From contig CAZYAI010000016.1 in NCBI GenBank assembly GCA_964645625.1, positions 1 to 46,713 on the forward strand: a stretch of DNA of 46,713 nucleotides. The letters are read 5' to 3'. The position numbers and the translations under genes were made by a program. Numbering within the stretch: the stretch's first letter is position 1; each line of letters starts with the position of its first letter. The notes below the pieces were generated by a model. It had not been told where the DNA came from. It searched no databases and saw only the letters and a program-made list of their open reading frames with translations. This DNA is from AB-137-C09 sp964645625. GTDB lineage: Bacteria; Pseudomonadota; Zetaproteobacteria; Mariprofundales; Mariprofundaceae. Below are positions 16,028 to 24,647 of this stretch, in pieces.

Positions 16028-16059
16028 TTGTAGAGACAAGGCATGCCTTGTCTCTACAA
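16028..16059. repeat. Perfect 32-bp palindrome between hflX and thrC
   Basis: A 16-nt arm, TTGTAGAGACAAGGCA, is followed directly by its exact reverse complement. The gene ends on either side converge, and the right end is only 4 bp from the thrC stop, so the structure can serve as a bidirectional terminator. The GTAGAGAC...GTCTCTAC form resembles palindromic repeats scattered in other bacteria, notably cyanobacteria (recalled, not searched). Confidence 0.85.
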
Positions 16060-16063
16060 ACCC

Positions 16064-17119
16064 TTAGTCTAACAAACGGCGCACTGCGTCTTCGTTGGCA
16101 TCAATGGTGACAGGGGTGGGCATGTTCAGCATGGCTGTGTCGGGGTCTTTGAGTCCGTTGCCTGTGAGCGTGCATACGATTTTTGCACCAGGCTCGAAGT
16201 AGCCCGCTTTGTTAAGCTTGATGATACCAGCTACGGATGCTGCTGAGGCAGGTTCGCAGAAGACACCTTCTAACGATGCCAGCATACCATAAGCTTCTAG
16301 GATTTCTTCGTCGGTGACGGCATCAATGCGACCACCAGAATCATCACGGGCAGCTTCAGCCGATTGCCATGATGCTGGCTTACCGATACGAATGGCAGTT
16401 GCAATGGTTTCAGGGTTTTCTACTGGGTGGCCATTAACAATCGGTGCTGAACCAGCAGCTTGGAAGCCCAGCATTTTTGGCAAGGTTTTGGCAATACGCA
16501 ATTCGTGGTATTCGCGGTAGCCCATCCAATAAGCGGTGATATTCCCTGCATTGCCAACGGGTAAGGCGTGGTAATCGGGTGCAAAACCTAATTCATCGAC
16601 GATTTCAAACGCGCCTGTTTTTTGCCCTTGAATACGGAACGGATTAACCGAGTTAACCAAAGCAATCGAGCCATCAGCAGACACATCGCGTACAATCTTC
16701 AAAGCATCATCAAAGTTACCGCGAATTTGAATCACTTTCGCACCATAGCGAATGCCTTGTGACATCTTACCCAAGGCAATTTTGCCATCTGGAATCAACA
16801 CATAAGCTTGCATACCGCAGTTAGCCGCATAAGCCGCAGCAGAAGCGGAGGTATTACCCGTTGAAGCACAGATAATTTTGCGCGAACCTGCGTTATACGC
16901 CTGTGTTACTGCCATCGTCATACCGCGATCTTTAAACGATCCCGTGGGGTTCAGCCCCTCAAACTTCAAATAAATATTCAGTTCGGGGTTAATCGCATTA
17001 CGCAAATTTAGCGATTCATGCAGTGGTGTATTGCCTTCGTAAAGGGTGATAATTGAATCATCTTTAGCAATCGGTAAAAAAGCACGATAACGGTCAATGA
17101 TTCCTTGATAATGAGACAT
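16064..17119 (-). CDS. thrC: Threonine synthase
   Basis: A 351-residue PLP enzyme converting O-phosphohomoserine to threonine, the last step of the pathway. The PLP lysine is Lys63 in NPTGSFKDRGM; ASTGNTSASAAAYAANCGM and TGNGLKDP are typical, and the length is that of the short (Bacillus-like) class rather than the longer E. coli type. GGAG lies 5 nt before the ATG. It is the third gene of the minus-strand set aminotransferase-hom-thrC, 86 nt after hom, with a T-rich gap but no clear terminator. Its 3' end abuts the perfect palindrome at 16028-16059. Confidence 0.96.
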   Translation of the reverse strand: MSHYQGIIDRYRAFLPIAKDDSIITLYEGNTPLHESLNLRNAINPELNIYLKFEGLNPTGSFKDRGMTMAVTQAYNAGSRKIICASTGNTSASAAAYAANCGMQAYVLIPDGKIALGKMSQGIRYGAKVIQIRGNFDDALKIVRDVSADGSIALVNSVNPFRIQGQKTGAFEIVDELGFAPDYHALPVGNAGNITAYWMGYREYHELRIAKTLPKMLGFQAAGSAPIVNGHPVENPETIATAIRIGKPASWQSAEAARDDSGGRIDAVTDEEILEAYGMLASLEGVFCEPASAASVAGIIKLNKAGYFEPGAKIVCTLTGNGLKDPDTAMLNMPTPVTIDANEDAVRRLLD

Positions 17120-17205
17120 AATAACTCCATAACACCGTGTCGGCTATCGGCGGTCAGCCATGACATCAAACACGAGAACAAAAAAAGGTAAAGTAAAAAA
17201 CGACC

Positions 17206-18513
17206 CTAATTAGCCTGTTCTTTACGTAAAATAAGCACATCTTCTTGCACACAATCAAGGGCAATAATACGCGCAACGGCTGCTTGTAAATTCCCCTCTG
17301 TGGTGGTGTGGGTGAGCAAAATAATAGGCACAAAATGGGTGGCATGACGCTCTTTTTGCATCACCGCTTCCAAGCTGATGCGATGATCGGCAAGAATTGA
17401 AGTGATCGCTGCTAATACGCCAGAATCATCTTGAACCATCAGGCGCAAATAATATTCACATTCTGCATCCATGATCGGCAAAGTAGCCAAATCGCGGCGT
17501 TCAGCAGCAACAAAACCCATGGCTGGTGGCAAGTAGGCTACGCCATCTGGCAAGACACGGGCAATATCCATCACATCAGCAATCACCGCTGAAGCGGTCG
17601 GACGTTCACCAGCCCCACGCCCGAAATACATGGTGTGTTCGACAAAGTCACCTGACGCTTGTACCGCGTTATAGGAATCAGACACCTGTGCCAACTGCGA
17701 ATCCAATGGAATCAACGTTGGATGAACGCGCATTTCGACCTTATCGCCATGCGGTTTAGCCACGCCCAATAATTTGATGCGGTAACCCAATTCATGGGCA
17801 GAGTGAATATCTTCAGGCGTGATGCGACTGATGCCTTGGGTAAAGACTTCATCAAAGTGAATATGCGATCCAAATGCCATCGCCGCCAAAATAGAAAGCT
17901 TATGTGCCGTATCAACACCTTCAACATCGAATGTCGGGTCAGCCTCGGCATAACCCAGAGCTTGAGCATCACGCAACACATCAGCGAAGGCAGCCCCTTC
18001 ATTTTCCATACGCGTCAAAATATAGTTGCACGTACCATTGAGGATGCCATAAATCGATTCAACCTGATTTGCCGCCAAGCCTTCGCGCAGTGCTTTCAGG
18101 CAGGGAATACCACCGCCAACGGCTGCTTCAAAGGCTAGGGCGACACCCTTGCTTTCTGCCAATGCGAAAAGTTCATCACCATGCTTGGCGATCAACGCTT
18201 TATTGGCAGTCACCACATGTTTACCATGCTCCAGTGCTGTTGCCACAAATGTACGCGCAGGTTCGTAGCCACCAATCAACTCGATAACAATATCCACATC
18301 ATCGGCAGTCACCACCTCGTTGGCATCGCTGCACAAGCGCACACTGCTAAGATCCAAACCAAAGTCACGATCCAGACTGCGGTCAGCGGCAGCAGTAAGC
18401 ACCAATCGGCAACCCAGACGGCGACTCATCAACGCTTGTTGCTCCAGCAAAATACGCGCCGCGCCTAAACCAATGGTGCCTAAACCGAGTAAACCTACGC
18501 GAATGTCTTTCAT
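17206..18513 (-). CDS. hom: Homoserine dehydrogenase
   Basis: A 435-residue NAD(P)-dependent enzyme reducing aspartate semialdehyde to homoserine. There is an N-terminal Rossmann fold with GLGTIG (10-15), and the catalytic domain contains AFEAAVGGGIPCLKALREGL, GILNGTCNYILTRM and DPTFDVEGVDTAHKL. A C-terminal ACT domain (about 350-425, starting YYLRLMVQDDSGVLA) normally gives threonine feedback control. No aspartokinase domain is fused. It lies 36 nt after the aminotransferase gene and upstream of thrC, a common proteobacterial order. Confidence 0.97.
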   Translation of the reverse strand: MKDIRVGLLGLGTIGLGAARILLEQQALMSRRLGCRLVLTAAADRSLDRDFGLDLSSVRLCSDANEVVTADDVDIVIELIGGYEPARTFVATALEHGKHVVTANKALIAKHGDELFALAESKGVALAFEAAVGGGIPCLKALREGLAANQVESIYGILNGTCNYILTRMENEGAAFADVLRDAQALGYAEADPTFDVEGVDTAHKLSILAAMAFGSHIHFDEVFTQGISRITPEDIHSAHELGYRIKLLGVAKPHGDKVEMRVHPTLIPLDSQLAQVSDSYNAVQASGDFVEHTMYFGRGAGERPTASAVIADVMDIARVLPDGVAYLPPAMGFVAAERRDLATLPIMDAECEYYLRLMVQDDSGVLAAITSILADHRISLEAVMQKERHATHFVPIILLTHTTTEGNLQAAVARIIALDCVQEDVLILRKEQAN

Positions 18514-18549
18514 ATTCTGTATCCCCTATGCAGCAGTTTTCACTACTGA

Positions 18550-19728
18550 TTATTCATGACCATTAAAAAATTGACGCATGCCGCGTAAGGCTTGGCGGGT
18601 GCGGTGTTCGTTTTCAATCAAGGCGATACGGACGAAGCGATCACCTTCGGAACCAAAGCCCACGCCTGGCGACACCGCAACCCCTGCCTCTTTGAGCATC
18701 AACTTAGAAAATTCCAATGAACCCATTGCCTGAAAAGGCTCAGGGATTTCTGCCCACACAAACATCGAAGCTTTGGGCTTCTCGGCCATCCAGCCCATTT
18801 GATGCATGCCTTTAATCAACACATCGCGACGATCTTGGTACATTTGACGAATCTCTTGCACACAGTCTTGCGGGCCATTCAATGCTGCGCACGCGGCAAT
18901 TTGCAACGGCTGGAAAGTGCCATAATCCAAGTATGATTTAATCTTGACTAAGGCTGCAACCACATCACGGTTGCCAACCATAAAACCAATGCGCCAGCCA
19001 GGCATATTGTAGGTTTTGGATAGTGAGTAGAACTCCACGGCAACATCTTTTGCCCCAGGGACCTGCAAAATGGATGGGCATTCGTAGCCGTCGAAGGTGA
19101 TCTCTGCGTAAGCAATATCCGAAATCACAATCATTTTATGTTCACGCGCAAAATCCACGACCTTGCTGTAAAAGTCTAAATCCACCACCTGAGCCGTCGG
19201 GTTGGATGGAAAGTTCACCACTAACACCTTAGGGCGCGGCCATGAATTCCGCACAGCCAGCTCAACTTCGGCAAGAAAGTCCACGCCTGGCCCAATGGGA
19301 ATATGGTGAATATCCGAACCTGCAATAATAAAACCATAAGGGTGAATAGGGTATGCAGGATTAGGGGATAAGATCAAATCGCCAGGTGAAGTGATGGCAA
19401 CGGCCAAATGCGCCAAACCCTCTTTTGAGCCCATGGTAACAATGGCCTCTGTTTCTGGGTCAAGATCCACATCAAACTTGGTTTTATACCAACCACAAAT
19501 CGCCTTGCGTAAACCAAGAATCCCCTTGGATACCGAATAACGGTGATTGCGACCGTCTTGCGATGCTTCGCAAAGTTTATCGACAATGTGTTGCGGTGTT
19601 GCTTGGTCAGGATTCCCCATACCAAAGTCGATAATATCCGCACCTTCGTGGCGCAGTTCCATTTTTAGCTGATTGACCGTTGCAAAAACATACGGAGGTA
19701 AGCGTTTGATTTTTTCAAATTCTAGCAT
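18550..19728 (-). CDS. alaC: Class I/II PLP aminotransferase, AlaC-like
   Basis: A 392-residue fold-type I aminotransferase. The PLP lysine is Lys238 in SLSKTYNMPGWRIGF; NPSNPTAQ-type binding (VNFPSNPTAQVVD) and SDIAYAEITFDGY are also present. The opening EFEKIKRLPPYVFATVNQLKMELR is typical of the AlaC (YfdZ) group, which makes alanine from pyruvate and glutamate; related LL-diaminopimelate aminotransferases are similar, so the substrate is not certain. It is followed by hom and thrC, an arrangement known in beta- and gammaproteobacteria. The ribosome site is weak (GGAG 14 nt upstream). Confidence 0.88.
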   Translation of the reverse strand: MLEFEKIKRLPPYVFATVNQLKMELRHEGADIIDFGMGNPDQATPQHIVDKLCEASQDGRNHRYSVSKGILGLRKAICGWYKTKFDVDLDPETEAIVTMGSKEGLAHLAVAITSPGDLILSPNPAYPIHPYGFIIAGSDIHHIPIGPGVDFLAEVELAVRNSWPRPKVLVVNFPSNPTAQVVDLDFYSKVVDFAREHKMIVISDIAYAEITFDGYECPSILQVPGAKDVAVEFYSLSKTYNMPGWRIGFMVGNRDVVAALVKIKSYLDYGTFQPLQIAACAALNGPQDCVQEIRQMYQDRRDVLIKGMHQMGWMAEKPKASMFVWAEIPEPFQAMGSLEFSKLMLKEAGVAVSPGVGFGSEGDRFVRIALIENEHRTRQALRGMRQFFNGHE

Positions 19729-20012
19729 AGTAGTCAGTGACTCCGAAAGATGGGGCGTATGGTATCAAGGTATCAACTGAGCCCAAGCGCAGGTCGCACA
19801 CTACTGACGAGCAGTGCATTGCGCCAGCACACCTACTAGCGACCAACATGGTGCGTGACCCACACAATGAATGGGCATGACTGTGGGCGCGCTATGGTAA
19901 CGAAGTTTCATCGCACAGGGAGGCATTCAATGCATCCGTTAACACGGTAGTATTATCTCAACAGTAAACGTGAAGGCGTTTTGACGCGCGGTGCGACAAA
20001 ACGCCATCTACG
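19729..20012. other. Intergenic region between pntB and the aminotransferase gene
   Basis: 284 bp with no gene that I can support. It contains the pntB hairpin (19975-20005), a CCCACA/TGTGGG dyad near 19860-19888, and the sequence CATCGCACAGGG (19911ff), which recurs at 44385-44396. The promoter of the aminotransferase-hom-thrC operon should lie in its lower half, but no clear sigma-70 boxes stand out. Confidence 0.6.
19975..20005 (-). terminator. Terminator-like hairpin after pntB
   Basis: A 9-bp stem GGCGTTTTG (19975-19983) pairs with CAAAACGCC (19997-20005) around a 13-nt loop, 7 bp beyond the pntB stop. The sequence after it on the minus strand (TTCACGTTT) is only moderately T-rich. Confidence 0.6.
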
Positions 20013-21413
20013 TTAATCTAATGATTGAACGATTTTCTCACATGCTTTTTTAGCATCGTCAAAAATCATCATGGTTTTATCCATATAGAAAAGATCGTTA
20101 TCCAAACCCGCATAACCCACAGAGAGCGAACGTTTAACCACCAATACATTGCGTGCTTTTGCCACCTCTAAAATAGGCATGCCATAAATAGGGCTGCTTG
20201 GGTCGGTTTTAGCGGCAGGATTGGTTACATCGTTTGCACCAATGACCAAGGCAATATCGGTATCGGCAAATTCAGGATTGATTTCTTCCATCTCATGCAC
20301 AATATCGTAAGGCACATCAGCTTCTGCCAACAATACATTCATATGACCTGGCATGCGCCCTGCCACAGGATGAATGGCAAAACGAACCTTTACGCCAGCA
20401 TGCGTTAAGGCCTCGACCATCTCTTTTAAGGCATGCTGTGCGCGTGCTACAGCCAAACCATAACCTGGAACAATCACTACACTGCGTGCATTCTGTAACA
20501 TAAACGCAGCATCTTCGGCGGCACCTGAAGTCACGGGGCGATCTTTCTTTTCACCACCAGCAGCAGCGGCTGGGGCATCGCCACCAAAACCACCAAGCAA
20601 CACATTAAACAAGGAGCGGTTCATCGCCTTACACATGATGTAAGAAAGAATCGCACCACTAGAGCCCACCAAGGCACCCGCAATAATAAGCATGTGATTA
20701 TTCAACGTAAAACCAATGCCTGCTGCTGCCCAACCAGAGTAGGAGTTCAGCATAGAGACGATCACAGGCATATCTGCGCCACCAATCGGTACGATGAGCA
20801 ATACGCCCAAAACCAAAGCGATCGCTAACATGAGCAAGAATGGCAACCATGCAGGACTAAGGCAAAACCACACACCAAACCCCAACATCGCCACACCCAA
20901 CAATAAGTTCACATGGTGCTGCCCTTTAAACACCAAAGGGTTACCAGAGATCAAACCATGCAATTTACCAAAGGCAACCAAGGAAGCGGTAAAGGTAATC
21001 GCACCAATAAAAGTACCAAGGAATAACTCAATGCGACTTGCTGTGTGCAAATGCCCCGAAGCATCAGCGATGCCATACGCTGTAGGGTTAGCAAAGGCTG
21101 ATACCGCAATCAATACCGCAGCTAAACCAACCAATGAATGCATGAACGCCACGGTTTGCGGCATGTGGGTCATCGGCACTTTGCGCGCGGCAATGCCACC
21201 AATAGCACCACCGATAGCAATACAAATAAAAATCCACATATAGTTTTGTACGTTCGATAATTGCAAGGTTACCAATACGGCGATGCCCATTCCAAGCATG
21301 CCATACATATTACCGCGCCGCGCTGAAGCAGGGCTAGATAAACCTTTGAGTGAGAAAACGATTAAAACCGAGGCCAGCAAATACAGTAAAGCGACCCAAT
21401 TGATAGACAACAT
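20013..21413 (-). CDS. pntB: NAD(P) transhydrogenase subunit beta
   Basis: A 466-residue inner-membrane subunit of the proton-translocating transhydrogenase, which uses the proton gradient to make NADPH from NADH. The N-terminal half has 8-9 membrane segments (domain II). The C-terminal domain III binds NADP(H) and shows GYGLAVARAQHALKEM, PVAGRMPGHMNVLLAEA, GANDVTNPAA and KRSLSVGYAGLDN. CGGAG lies 5 nt before the ATG. It follows pntAB after a 188-bp gap that contains a terminator-like hairpin, so its level may differ from that of the two alpha subunits. Confidence 0.96.
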   Translation of the reverse strand: MLSINWVALLYLLASVLIVFSLKGLSSPASARRGNMYGMLGMGIAVLVTLQLSNVQNYMWIFICIAIGGAIGGIAARKVPMTHMPQTVAFMHSLVGLAAVLIAVSAFANPTAYGIADASGHLHTASRIELFLGTFIGAITFTASLVAFGKLHGLISGNPLVFKGQHHVNLLLGVAMLGFGVWFCLSPAWLPFLLMLAIALVLGVLLIVPIGGADMPVIVSMLNSYSGWAAAGIGFTLNNHMLIIAGALVGSSGAILSYIMCKAMNRSLFNVLLGGFGGDAPAAAAGGEKKDRPVTSGAAEDAAFMLQNARSVVIVPGYGLAVARAQHALKEMVEALTHAGVKVRFAIHPVAGRMPGHMNVLLAEADVPYDIVHEMEEINPEFADTDIALVIGANDVTNPAAKTDPSSPIYGMPILEVAKARNVLVVKRSLSVGYAGLDNDLFYMDKTMMIFDDAKKACEKIVQSLD

Positions 21414-21570
21414 AATAGCTCCGAAGCAGGTGTTTCATGTCAACCGCATAACGCGGTGTGAACGGGTATGGCATTTTGCCACCCTATGCTATGGAACATT
21501 GTCGCACAACGCGTGAAAACGCCACGCCCATTTATTGTGCAGATCACATGTTCCATGTTAAATAAGAGAA

Positions 21571-21595
21571 AAACAAAGCAGGTAATAACACCTGC
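21571..21595 (-). terminator. Intrinsic-terminator-like hairpin between pntAB and pntB
   Basis: Stem GCAGGT (21578-21583) pairs with ACCTGC (21590-21595) across a 6-nt loop. On the minus strand it is followed by TTTGTTTTTC. It lies 6 bp after the pntAB stop and about 160 bp before pntB. Confidence 0.7.
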
Positions 21596-21601
21596 GAACA
21601 A

Positions 21602-21934
21602 TCAACGTTTCTTAAACATTGCCAGCATACGCTGGGTGACCATAAAGCCGCCAAAGATATTGACCGAAGCAAGACCCACAGCAATTAAACCAAGCACGGT
21701 AGCAAGGTTCATCTCCACAGGACCTGATGCAATCAAGGCACCAACAATGACAATACTGGAAATGGCATTGGTAACACTCATCAAAGGGGTGTGCAATGCA
21801 GGCGTAACGTTCCACACCACGTGATAACCAATAAAAATAGCCAATACAAATACCGTGAAAGCCGAAACAAAGGGATCAACAGTTTCTACTGCTGATACCG
21901 CTACAGGCAGCTGTTCTGCAAGTTGTGGGTTCAT
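21602..21934 (-). CDS. pntAB: NAD(P) transhydrogenase subunit alpha-2 (membrane part)
   Basis: A 110-residue membrane subunit with about three hydrophobic segments (VSAFTVFVLAIFIGYHVVW, SSIVIVGALIASG, VLGLIAVGLASVNIFGGF). It ends in FGGFMVTQRMLAMF, typical of domain II of the alpha chain. The start at 21934 overlaps the pntAA stop by ATGA and has GGAGA upstream. A longer frame to 21982 would run inside pntAA. Having alpha split into PntAA and PntAB is the Rhodospirillum-type arrangement, unlike the single PntA of E. coli. Confidence 0.93.
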   Translation of the reverse strand: MNPQLAEQLPVAVSAVETVDPFVSAFTVFVLAIFIGYHVVWNVTPALHTPLMSVTNAISSIVIVGALIASGPVEMNLATVLGLIAVGLASVNIFGGFMVTQRMLAMFKKR

Positions 21935-23061
21935 GAACGTTTCTCCAATAACTGAGGTTTCAGGAATGTTCCATCCTGACATAGTAACGCGCCAAGGATC
22001 ACTTCATCGTCATGGTTAACGTACAACGTTTGCTCTTCTTTTTGCCATAACAAATCAATAAAATTAGCAAGGTTACGACCATAGAGTTGGCTGGCATCGC
22101 TTGCCATCAGTGCTGGCAGGTTGCTCATACCAACAATGCTGACACCACGATGTTGAATCACCTCATCTTTCACCGACAAGGGGCAGTTACCACCCATTTC
22201 AACAGCCATATCCACAATCACAGAACCAGCACGCATCTGTTCAACCACCTCGGCAGTCACCAATACAGGCGCAGGTCGTCCTGGAATCAATGCCGTGGTA
22301 ATGACAATATCAGCCTTGGCAGCATGCTTAGCAATCAACTCAGCCTGTTTCTTTTTGTAATCATCGGACATTTCGCGTGCGTAGCCGCCTGCATCCTCGG
22401 CATTTTCTTCTACGGGGACTTCAATAAAGCTTGCACCCAAGCTTTCCACCTGTTCACGCGCAGCAGCACGCACATCAAAAGCTTCCACCAAAGCTCCCAA
22501 GCGACGGGCTGTAGCAATCGCCTGCAAGCCAGCGACACCTGCCCCCATGACTAAGACTTTTGCTGGTTTAACCGTGCCAGCGGCAGTCATCATCATTGGC
22601 ATAAAGCGTGAGTAATATTCAAGTGCTACCAGCACTGACTTATAACCTGCAATATTTGCTTGTGACGATAACACATCCATACTCTGAGCACGTGAAATAC
22701 GGGGAACCATCTCCATCGCGAAGCAGGTGAGTCCGTGCGTTGCATAATCGTTCAACAATGGATTGGTAAACGGTGCTGCCATGCAAATAAGCGTAGCACT
22801 AGCAGGAATCTGAGCCAGCTCTTCAGCATTAGGCGCAGCAACTTTAAGCACCAAATCAGCATCAGCACAACAACTGGCAAAATCATCGGCTATTTGAGCA
22901 CCTGCAGCGAGGTAGTCATCATCACTGATAAACGCGCCTAAACCTGCTTGTCGTTGAACAACAACCTCAAAACCACGTTTAATATACTGCTTCACCCCAT
23001 CGGCAGTGGCAGATACTCGGAATTCATGGGTGTTCGATTCGAGCGGAATCGCTATGCGCAT
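21931..23061 (-). CDS. pntAA: NAD(P) transhydrogenase subunit alpha-1 (NAD-binding)
   Basis: A 376-residue soluble domain I subunit that binds NAD(H). Its opening MRIAIPLESNTHEFRVSATAD resembles alanine dehydrogenase/PntA. The Rossmann motif is VLVMGAGVAGLQAIATARRLGA, and the mobile-loop region (SSQANIAGYKSVL) and TTALIPGRPAPVLV are conserved. Start 23061 is preferred over the open extension to 23094, since GGGAG lies 7 nt before it and homologues begin here. First gene of the operon; pntAB overlaps its stop. Confidence 0.95.
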   Translation of the reverse strand: MRIAIPLESNTHEFRVSATADGVKQYIKRGFEVVVQRQAGLGAFISDDDYLAAGAQIADDFASCCADADLVLKVAAPNAEELAQIPASATLICMAAPFTNPLLNDYATHGLTCFAMEMVPRISRAQSMDVLSSQANIAGYKSVLVALEYYSRFMPMMMTAAGTVKPAKVLVMGAGVAGLQAIATARRLGALVEAFDVRAAAREQVESLGASFIEVPVEENAEDAGGYAREMSDDYKKKQAELIAKHAAKADIVITTALIPGRPAPVLVTAEVVEQMRAGSVIVDMAVEMGGNCPLSVKDEVIQHRGVSIVGMSNLPALMASDASQLYGRNLANFIDLLWQKEEQTLYVNHDDEVILGALLCQDGTFLKPQLLEKRS

Positions 23062-23557
23062 ACAAATGCTCCCGGTGAAGAAGTGATGCATCAATAAGCA
23101 AACAACAGTTTAACCTGTAAGCGCAACAACCTTGTGGCACACTTGGTTATTGATGCAATAAGGGGCGGCAGTGTAACGTAGGAAGCTCGGACTGCAATGT
23201 TCACAGACATGGCATTGTGCTACGCCATGCGATAAAACATCGCCGCACAGAGCTTCACAAAGCCATGTGCGTGTCTATATCGCTCACAATACCATATTCA
23301 ACAATAGTGAACGAATAGGAAAAAATCTTAGTTAAAACAACGCACTCGTTGACGATAGATTTGCCTGCATCCATTGTTATGCTAGCATTTGGCGCGGAAG
23401 CTGTGATTTTTCAGGGGAAGATGTGCTGTTGCGTGTCTGGGGTCAGAGCTACCGATGAATAATATTTAACCAAGGCTAGCATGCTTGGTCAGGTATTAAA
23501 TTTTCGAGTTAGCGTTTTACCGTGAACCATCACGTCGGAGCGTCACAGGGGTTGATG
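23062..23557. other. Divergent intergenic region upstream of pntAA and lpxC
   Basis: About 500 bp with no substantial gene. It holds a CATGGC/GCCATG hairpin (23208-23213 with 23224-23229), and a possible promoter box TTGACG at 23349 facing lpxC with no clear -10. A 13-codon frame lies at 23421-23462, and a small ACCAAG/CTTGGT hairpin (23469-23489) stands just before lpxC. The pntAA promoter should lie around 23080-23180. Confidence 0.6.
23421..23462 (+). CDS. Possible 13-aa Cys-rich leader peptide
   Basis: ATG at 23421 is preceded by AGGGGA and reads MCCCVSGVRATDE before a TAA. It is followed 7 nt later by a 6-bp hairpin and then by lpxC. The arrangement resembles a leader/attenuator, but the frame is so short that chance is possible, and there is no known reason for lpxC to respond to cysteine. 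Confidence 0.2.
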   Translation: MCCCVSGVRATDE

Positions 23558-24463
23558 ATGATACCACAAAGAACATTGGATCATTCCATTAAATGCAGTG
23601 GTATTGGTTTGCACTCCGGCAAAAAAATTCAATTATTTCTTCACCCTGCTGAGGCAAACGAAGGCATCACATTTGTTCGTTCTGATGTCAATGTAAGCAT
23701 TCCTGCCAACGCCGCACATGTTTGTGATACACGGCTATGCACCACACTGGGTAAAGATGGTGTTAGTATTTCTACCGTAGAACACCTGCTTTCGGCACTT
23801 GCAGGCTTGGGTATTGATAATGCACGCATCGAAGTAGATGGCCCTGAAGTTCCTGTGATGGATGGTTCTGCCGCACCTTTTGTATTCCTTATTCAATGCG
23901 CAGGCATTCGTGAATTAAGTTGCGCAAAAAAAATCCTCCGTGTATTAAAACGCGTTGAAGTAGTCGATGGTGACAAACGTTGCGCCCTCTACCCTTCTGC
24001 TGGCTTTAAAATTTCCTACCTGTTAGATTATAATCATCCTTTACTCAAAGAGCGGCGCGTTAGCATTGACTTTTCTCGCCAGGCATACACCCGTGAAATC
24101 AGTCGTGCGCGCACGTTTGGCTTCCTGCATGAAATTGAACAATTGCAGAAAGCAGGTCTCGCCCTCGGTGGCTCTTTAGAAAACGCTATCGTGTTAGACA
24201 AATACCGCGTCATCAACGAAGGTGGCTTACGTTATGAAGATGAATGCGTACGCCATAAGATTCTTGATACATTGGGCGATTTATCGCTAGCGGGCTTGCC
24301 TATCGCGGGTGCATTTGAAGGCGAACGGACAGGGCATCACACCAATCACCAGTTGGTTAGTGCCTTACTTGCTGATGCTGAAGCTTGGTGTATTGAAGAA
24401 GCCAGCATCCCAACACATGTAAGCGGACAAACCACAGGGGATGAGGCACTCTCACCCGCCTAA
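23558..24463 (+). CDS. lpxC: UDP-3-O-acyl-N-acetylglucosamine deacetylase
   Basis: A 301-residue zinc deacetylase performing the committed step of lipid A synthesis in the cytoplasm. Family residues are visible: the TVEHLLSAL helix with Glu75 and zinc ligand His76, GPEVPVMDGSA (95-105), VRHKILDTLGDL with zinc ligands His233 and Asp237, and the catalytic His260 in ERTGHH. Start 23558 lies 6 nt after AGGGG and gives the E. coli-like length; the ATG at 23555 and an upstream GTG at 23522 are also in frame. It is not in a cell-division gene cluster as in E. coli. Lipid A synthesis shows the host is Gram-negative. Confidence 0.97.
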   Translation: MIPQRTLDHSIKCSGIGLHSGKKIQLFLHPAEANEGITFVRSDVNVSIPANAAHVCDTRLCTTLGKDGVSISTVEHLLSALAGLGIDNARIEVDGPEVPVMDGSAAPFVFLIQCAGIRELSCAKKILRVLKRVEVVDGDKRCALYPSAGFKISYLLDYNHPLLKERRVSIDFSRQAYTREISRARTFGFLHEIEQLQKAGLALGGSLENAIVLDKYRVINEGGLRYEDECVRHKILDTLGDLSLAGLPIAGAFEGERTGHHTNHQLVSALLADAEAWCIEEASIPTHVSGQTTGDEALSPA

Positions 24464-24647
24464 TCAATCCCCTAAAACTTTTTAATCTTGCGATACTCCC
24501 CCTAACACATCGCAACACTCCCTCTACAGCAACACGCATGGTTATTAGTTACCAAGCGATGTTTGCTCACATTTTCATATCGTCGCTGCTTATGGCAGGA
24601 CTGACGCATGTTTATTTTTATGGTTCTATCCACACACAAGGAAATAT

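Noticed and set aside
19729..20012. Possible structured RNA gene with several dyads
   Set aside because: The dyads are short and do not form a known RNA; the region can be explained by a terminator and a promoter.
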